From the NCBI GenBank assembly GCA_013286145.1, contig JABDGH010000013.1, positions 1 through 54,009 on the forward strand: a DNA stretch of 54,009 nucleotides, read 5' to 3'. The notes under the pieces are model-generated. The model was given only the letters and a program-made list of their open reading frames with translations, ran no database searches and was not told the DNA's origin. Positions 50,329-54,009 of the stretch are shown piece after piece (the first letter of the stretch is position 1; each line of letters opens with the position of its first letter). Source of the DNA: Verrucomicrobiota bacterium. GTDB lineage: Bacteria; Verrucomicrobiota; Verrucomicrobiia; Methylacidiphilales; UBA1321. A program made the translations under genes and the position numbers.

Positions 50329-51783
50329 TTATTCTTCCCTGTCCGAACCTTTCAGTTTTTCTCGCGCCTTGCTGACGAGAAAGTTGCAGGCCTCCGGGCA
50401 GAGCAAGGGTATTTTGTTGGAAACCGTTTGAAATGGCTGGATCGCGGGATGCCAAAGCCTTTGCTTCAAGCACCCCGGCTGGCAATGGTGCGTCACCAAT
50501 TCACGAATAGCTGCCTCATCAATTTCGCGCACGATGCCAAAACGACCCGTCTGGCGTTCGGCGGTTTCATTCCAGGGCGTAATGGGAAGTTGTTGGCGAC
50601 GCGAGAGCGACCAGTTTGCCAGTTCGGCTGGATAGAGATAATCGAGGGCTAGTTGCAGGCTGGATAAATCGGGCGCGTGGTAAATCCAGCCCCGGCGAAG
50701 ATTGGGCGCAGCACGCAGGGGACGGAAATTTCCTTTTTGATCGAGTCGAATCAACTCGCGCAAATCTTCCAGTGATCGTATGCGGCGCAGGCTTGCTGGA
50801 TCATTTCCAAGATCGTCCCGATGAAGCAATTCAAACCCGGGGCGGATGATGATTTCCCCGATTTTCCATGGCGGCGAAGTTTCCCTGAAAAATTGCGCGA
50901 GATTTTCACGAATGGCTGAAACCTGCCTGGAGGAATTTTTTTCGCGGGCCGATTTCAAATGCTTCGCTTGAAATTGCTTCACCTGCGCGATGATGACATC
51001 GGCAATGAAAGCTTCCGTGCCGATGGCCGTGGCATACCAGAGACGTCGCTCCTTTTCATGATGAGGGTTGGCAAGCTGTTGCTCTTTCACGCTGTTGGGC
51101 AGTCCCAATAGCACCGGAATATTTTCGAAAGAATGGAGGCCGTCCGAGATGAAAAAGGGAACCACAATGACGTCCGCGCAATTCGTCAGGGTGCGCCAGT
51201 CCTTGACGAAGGGGGATTGCTCCATGAGCACGGCCTGACAGTCGGCATAGAGACCGCTGGCGCGAACGGCTTCCGCCTGTTCGTGAATGATTTTTGTCGA
51301 GTTGTCATTGAGCGAAGTCCCGTGTCCGCAGATGAACAGGCAGGCTGTCTTTGATGGCTGGGGAATCGTTTCTCGCGATGCGGCCACAACCTGACTGGCG
51401 CGGTGCAGCAGAGCCTCGGTCATTGAAGGATGCAGACCAACCGGTTCACAATAATAAATGTCCCGGCCATCGCGGTGAGTTACGGCGCCGGTTAATCCTA
51501 ATTCTCTCGGGATGATTTGTTCCGTGAAATAACCGGAGCTGATGAAATTGGGCACAACGTAAACTTCCCGCTGCTCGGCCTGGCGGAGTGCTTGCCGAAA
51601 ATTCGGTTCCTCTTTCCAAAAGGCGACGTGAACCTCGGCGAAGATGCCGCGCCGCCGGATTTCCTCCGCGTGTTGGTAGGTCGGCGCGCTCGAATCGGCA
51701 TTGAGCGTCGACCCATGGCCCAGGAGGAGCAAGGCGGCATCGTGAACCGGCATGTCTGCGATCATAGCTTGGTCGCGGAACAA
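50329..51783 (-). CDS. Tandem CbiX-type chelatase with C-terminal DR2241-like Fe-S domain
   Basis: 484 residues; ATG 51783 or 51765. Two CbiX-like halves: LLLLGHGSTLNADSSAPTY (about 18-36) and LFICGHGTSLNDNSTK (about 148-163), each the GHG motif of the chelatase fold. The C-terminal part (about 290-484) has HHCQPGCLKQRLWH and LLCPEACNF, four Cys in two pairs that would hold a 4Fe-4S cluster, as I recall of the DR2241 family. CbiX inserts Co or Fe into sirohydrochlorin; here the metal and substrate are unknown. It is followed upstream by a PHP-domain gene (9 bp). Confidence 0.85.
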   Translation of the reverse strand: MFRDQAMIADMPVHDAALLLLGHGSTLNADSSAPTYQHAEEIRRRGIFAEVHVAFWKEEPNFRQALRQAEQREVYVVPNFISSGYFTEQIIPRELGLTGAVTHRDGRDIYYCEPVGLHPSMTEALLHRASQVVAASRETIPQPSKTACLFICGHGTSLNDNSTKIIHEQAEAVRASGLYADCQAVLMEQSPFVKDWRTLTNCADVIVVPFFISDGLHSFENIPVLLGLPNSVKEQQLANPHHEKERRLWYATAIGTEAFIADVIIAQVKQFQAKHLKSAREKNSSRQVSAIRENLAQFFRETSPPWKIGEIIIRPGFELLHRDDLGNDPASLRRIRSLEDLRELIRLDQKGNFRPLRAAPNLRRGWIYHAPDLSSLQLALDYLYPAELANWSLSRRQQLPITPWNETAERQTGRFGIVREIDEAAIRELVTHHCQPGCLKQRLWHPAIQPFQTVSNKIPLLCPEACNFLVSKAREKLKGSDREE

Positions 51784-51792
51784 AGCAAAAGA

Positions 51793-52536
51793 TCAAGCCC
51801 GCGCCTGATGACCCGAAATTTTGGACTTAATCCAGCGCCGGATGTGACGCGGTTGGGATGCGAAAGTTTGTCCGGCATGGTAAATGATTTGGCCAAAATT
51901 GAGTGCCTGCCGATGAAACGATATGCGTCCGGCCCGGATCGCGGCGAAAAGGGCTTCAGCGGTGAGGGCATCGGCTTCGACCGTGCTGATATTCTTTCCG
52001 ATGGCCGCCAGCGAATGCGCGTCCGAGCAGGCGATGAGCGGTTTGTTGTGCCGATGCGCCCAATGCGCTGCCCGCAGGTTTGGATTCGTCCGGCCCGGCA
52101 ACCATTTGACGTGGAACATGCACCACTCCACGGCATCGATGCAATCGACATGATCGTTGATCTGGTTGCCCAGGCAACTCGGATGAGGGTAGAAGGGATG
52201 GGGTGCCATCACGAGCACGTCAGATTTGCGTGTGCGCAGGGCCAGGACTTCATCCCAAGTCGGTTCACCGGGCAGATCGCCCTCATTCAAATTGAGCACG
52301 ACGAGATGCCCGCGATTCATCTCCGCCTCCATGCCGGGAATCAGGAGGATGTTGCGTTCGCGGGCATAAGCCACGGCCTTGGGATCGGCGAAAATTTTGC
52401 GATGCCACGTTATGGCAAGGGCATCCAGTCGCATTTTTTTCGCCTGGTCGATCTGCTCGTAAATCGTGTGCTTGAGGTAGGTGTCAATGGGATCGCCCTG
52501 ACAATGGCTATGCAACTCGACGCGGTAGGACGGCAC
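51793..52536 (-). CDS. PHP-domain phosphoesterase
   Basis: 247 residues. Metal-binding motifs ELHSHCQGDPIDT, ALAITWHRK, IPGMEAEM, VMAPHPFYPH and CSDAHS follow the PHP (polymerase and histidinol phosphatase) order. It would hydrolyse a phosphoester in the cytoplasm with 2-3 metal ions; substrate unknown. It is 9 bp upstream of the CbiX-type gene on the same strand, which suggests one operon. Confidence 0.88.
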   Translation of the reverse strand: MPSYRVELHSHCQGDPIDTYLKHTIYEQIDQAKKMRLDALAITWHRKIFADPKAVAYARERNILLIPGMEAEMNRGHLVVLNLNEGDLPGEPTWDEVLALRTRKSDVLVMAPHPFYPHPSCLGNQINDHVDCIDAVEWCMFHVKWLPGRTNPNLRAAHWAHRHNKPLIACSDAHSLAAIGKNISTVEADALTAEALFAAIRAGRISFHRQALNFGQIIYHAGQTFASQPRHIRRWIKSKISGHQARA

Positions 52537-52942
52537 GACTCCAATATGCTCTTTCTGTGTCTATCGGGCAAGAAGGCCGTCATCCCGAGGTTGCGCCTTC
52601 GACGCTCTGCAAAAATGTTGGGGAATATTATTGCGCTATCGCGCAGGCAGGGTCGAGGGATCAGACGCGTAGTCGAACAAGCTATACGCAGGAAACCTGA
52701 AAATTAGATGCCTTTTTGTATTCACCCAAATTTACTGGGTTTGTGAAAGTGTGTCTGATCCCTCGACAAGCTCGGGATGACGGCGTGAGAGATATGGGCA
52801 AAGGGTTGACTCGCTATCGCTCGGGTTCATTTTGAGCTAATAAAAGAACACGATCCGCTTTTTTGCATCATTTTCAGATGGAAGGGGATTGCCAAGTCGA
52901 TCCAACTTCCCCATAGTCCACCTTCCGTCGGTTGTTTTAGAG
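52537..52942. other. Intergenic region with interrupted REP pair
   Basis: About 400 bp before tRNA-Arg, no gene supported. One REP arm is split: GTCATCCCGAG at 52579-52589, then about 63 unrelated bases, then TCGAGGGATCAGACGCG at 52653-52669. The partner arm is intact at 52756-52781. The rest shows nothing recognisable. Confidence 0.6.
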
Positions 52943-53016
52943 GGGCCCTTAGCTCAGCGGATTAGAGCGCCTGGCTACGGACCAGGAGGCCATAGGTTCA
53001 AATCCTATAGGGCCCA
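52943..53016 (+). tRNA. tRNA-Arg (anticodon ACG)
   Basis: 74-nt cloverleaf: acceptor GGGCCCT/AGGGCCC, D-arm GCTC...GAGC, anticodon stem CCTGG/CCAGG with loop CTACGGA, T-arm ATAGG/CCTAT with loop TTCAAAT, discriminator A. No encoded CCA. The ACG anticodon needs A-to-I editing to read the CGN family. Confidence 0.96.
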
Positions 53017-53018
53017 CT

Positions 53019-53046
53019 TTTCTCATAATTTCTCAATTATGAGAAA
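53019..53046 (+). terminator. Hairpin directly after tRNA-Arg
   Basis: TTTCTCATAATT (53019-53030) and AATTATGAGAAA (53035-53046) form a perfect 12-bp stem with loop TCTC, beginning 2 nt after the tRNA end. There is no downstream T tract, so it may be a processing or termination signal. Confidence 0.5.
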
Positions 53047-53305
53047 GTTGGAATGCTTCAAGGCATCCAATAAACGCCTTAAGTTTCTTCCCCTTTGGCC
53101 GATCCATTAACAATGGAATGTGTAACGAACAAAAGACTTTTTAGTAATTAGGGCTTCTTAAGTGTGCCGGAAGATGATATATCAAGATATAAGGCAGTTA
53201 CATGGAGTAGTTGCGCAAAAGACCTTGGCGATGGCAGTGAGTCCGGTTTTGTTCACTCTGGTTGCAGCAATAGGTTGTCAACACCTACATACAAAATAGA
53301 GCGAG

Positions 53306-54009
53306 ATGATACCTGCATTACCAACTCCTGATGAGTCCCGTCGTCTCGCTGCACTCGAGAAATACGCCATACTCGATACGTTACCTGAACAGACGTTCGA
53401 TGACCTCACTGCGCTCGCGGCGCAGATTTGCGGCACTCCGGTAGCCATGATTTCCCTGGTCGATAAAGACCGGCAGTGGTTCAAGTCTAAAGTTGGCATG
53501 GATGCAGCGGAGACGGCCCGTGATATTTCCTTTTGCGGCCACGCCATCCATGAGCAGGATCTGTTCATCGTGCAGGATGCACTGAAGGACGAGAGATTCG
53601 TGGATAACCCTCTGGTCACGGGCAAACCGAGCATCCGATTCTACGCGGGTGCTCCGCTGATCAATCCGGATCACAGGGCACTTGGCGCGCTCTGTGTGAT
53701 TGACCATGTGCCGCGCGTCCTGACGCAGGAACAGCAACAAGCTTTGCGGGTGCTGGGCCGACAAGTCATGGCGCATCTGGAATTGCATCGTCAAACGCAT
53801 GAATTGATCGAAAGCGAAAAAAAATTCCGGATGTTGGCGGAACATATCAGCGATGTCCTCTGGATCTCTGCACCTGATTTAAACCAACTGCATTACGTCA
53901 GTCCCAGCTATGAGCGGATTTGGGGGCGCACGGCAAAAGACCTCTACTCCCATCCTCATGAGTGGTCCGATAACATCCTGCCGGAGGATCGCGAACATGT
54001 TTTTGAAGC
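53306..54009 (+). CDS. GAF-PAS sensor protein (partial)
   Basis: 234 codons are visible from ATG 53306 and the frame stays open to the window edge. A GAF domain (about 15-150) shows LAALEKYAILDTLPEQTFDD, ISLVDKDRQWFKSKVG, FCGHAIHEQDLFIVQDA and FYAGAPLINPDHRALGALCV; then a PAS domain begins (KFRMLAEHISDVLWISAPDL). This GAF-PAS order is typical for the front of histidine kinases or diguanylate cyclases; the output domain is missing. No signal peptide or membrane helix. A purine-rich patch (agagcgag) precedes the ATG. Confidence 0.85.
   Translation, partial: MIPALPTPDESRRLAALEKYAILDTLPEQTFDDLTALAAQICGTPVAMISLVDKDRQWFKSKVGMDAAETARDISFCGHAIHEQDLFIVQDALKDERFVDNPLVTGKPSIRFYAGAPLINPDHRALGALCVIDHVPRVLTQEQQQALRVLGRQVMAHLELHRQTHELIESEKKFRMLAEHISDVLWISAPDLNQLHYVSPSYERIWGRTAKDLYSHPHEWSDNILPEDREHVFE

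Noticed and set aside
51517-52707. 396-codon plus-strand frame
   Set aside because: Shadow of the PHP and CbiX-type genes, no domain visible.

Overview
The window looks like a chromosomal segment of a free-living Gram-negative bacterium of the PVC group, most likely Verrucomicrobia. This is inferred from gene content, not from any search: a type IV-type prepilin leader with the F-TLVELLVVI signature, the hpnC/hpnD/hpnE squalene route, secreted Pro/Ala-rich small proteins, TMTC-like membrane TPR proteins, and a periplasmic amidase and PBP1C that imply peptidoglycan. No plasmid, prophage or CRISPR signature is visible. By eye the DNA is moderately GC-rich. More AT-rich patches lie around the two sensor kinases (21.3-24.2 kb), a small membrane protein (27.8 kb) and an HNH protein (31.4 kb).

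Layout. 0-4.3 kb: the end of a PBP1C gene, an aldose-epimerase-like gene, then hpnC and a fused hpnD-hpnE. 4.5-12 kb: a prepilin-like protein with a strong terminator, hrpB helicase, a small TPR protein, a secreted protein and nadC, then a ParA-like ATPase overlapping a repetitive coiled-coil protein. 12-21 kb: two inverted paralogous TMTC-like membrane TPR genes (12151+ and 20786-) flank a minus-strand cluster (membrane coiled-coil protein, unknown gene, iscX, ridA, pyrE), an FHA membrane protein and a DUF6065-like gene. 21-24.6 kb: divergent sensor kinases, one a hybrid kinase whose ATPase domain is badly eroded, then a tRNA 3' fragment and tRNA-Thr. 24.8-28.2 kb: a third TMTC-like gene, a DUF3347-like secreted protein, a hairpin cluster, rpoZ and a small membrane protein. 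28.2-31.3 kb: a SAM-I riboswitch, a threonine-synthase-like PLP enzyme, a CysO-like sulfur carrier and a class II aldolase. 31.4-40.2 kb: HNH protein, tRNA-Gly, glycogen phosphorylase, a Spy/CpxP-like protein, a UvrD-type helicase, an acyltransferase and a medium-chain dehydrogenase. 40.2-42.7 kb: an arsenic operon (arsR, arsC, DUF6428, acr3). 42.9-45.7 kb: an unknown gene, gcvT, gcvH and 5-formyl-THF cyclo-ligase. 45.7-54 kb: a metallo-beta-lactamase-fold hydrolase, an amidase, a DUF4388-like/Roadblock pair, a fasciclin protein, a CbiX-DR2241-type protein, a PHP-domain protein, tRNA-Arg and the start of a GAF-PAS sensor gene.

The most promising candidate system is the SAM-riboswitch unit at 28.2-30.1 kb. 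S-adenosylmethionine control of a threonine-synthase-fold enzyme next to a CysO-type carrier ending in Gly-Gly suggests homocysteine synthesis from O-phosphohomoserine using a protein thiocarboxylate as sulfur donor. Other points of interest are the arsR promoter, whose dyad operator covers the -10 and the start codon and predicts a leaderless mRNA; the three TMTC-like paralogs, two of which lost the usual acidic motif; the eroded hybrid kinase; and a dispersed REP-like family of about ten arms, all between 29.7 and 52.8 kb.
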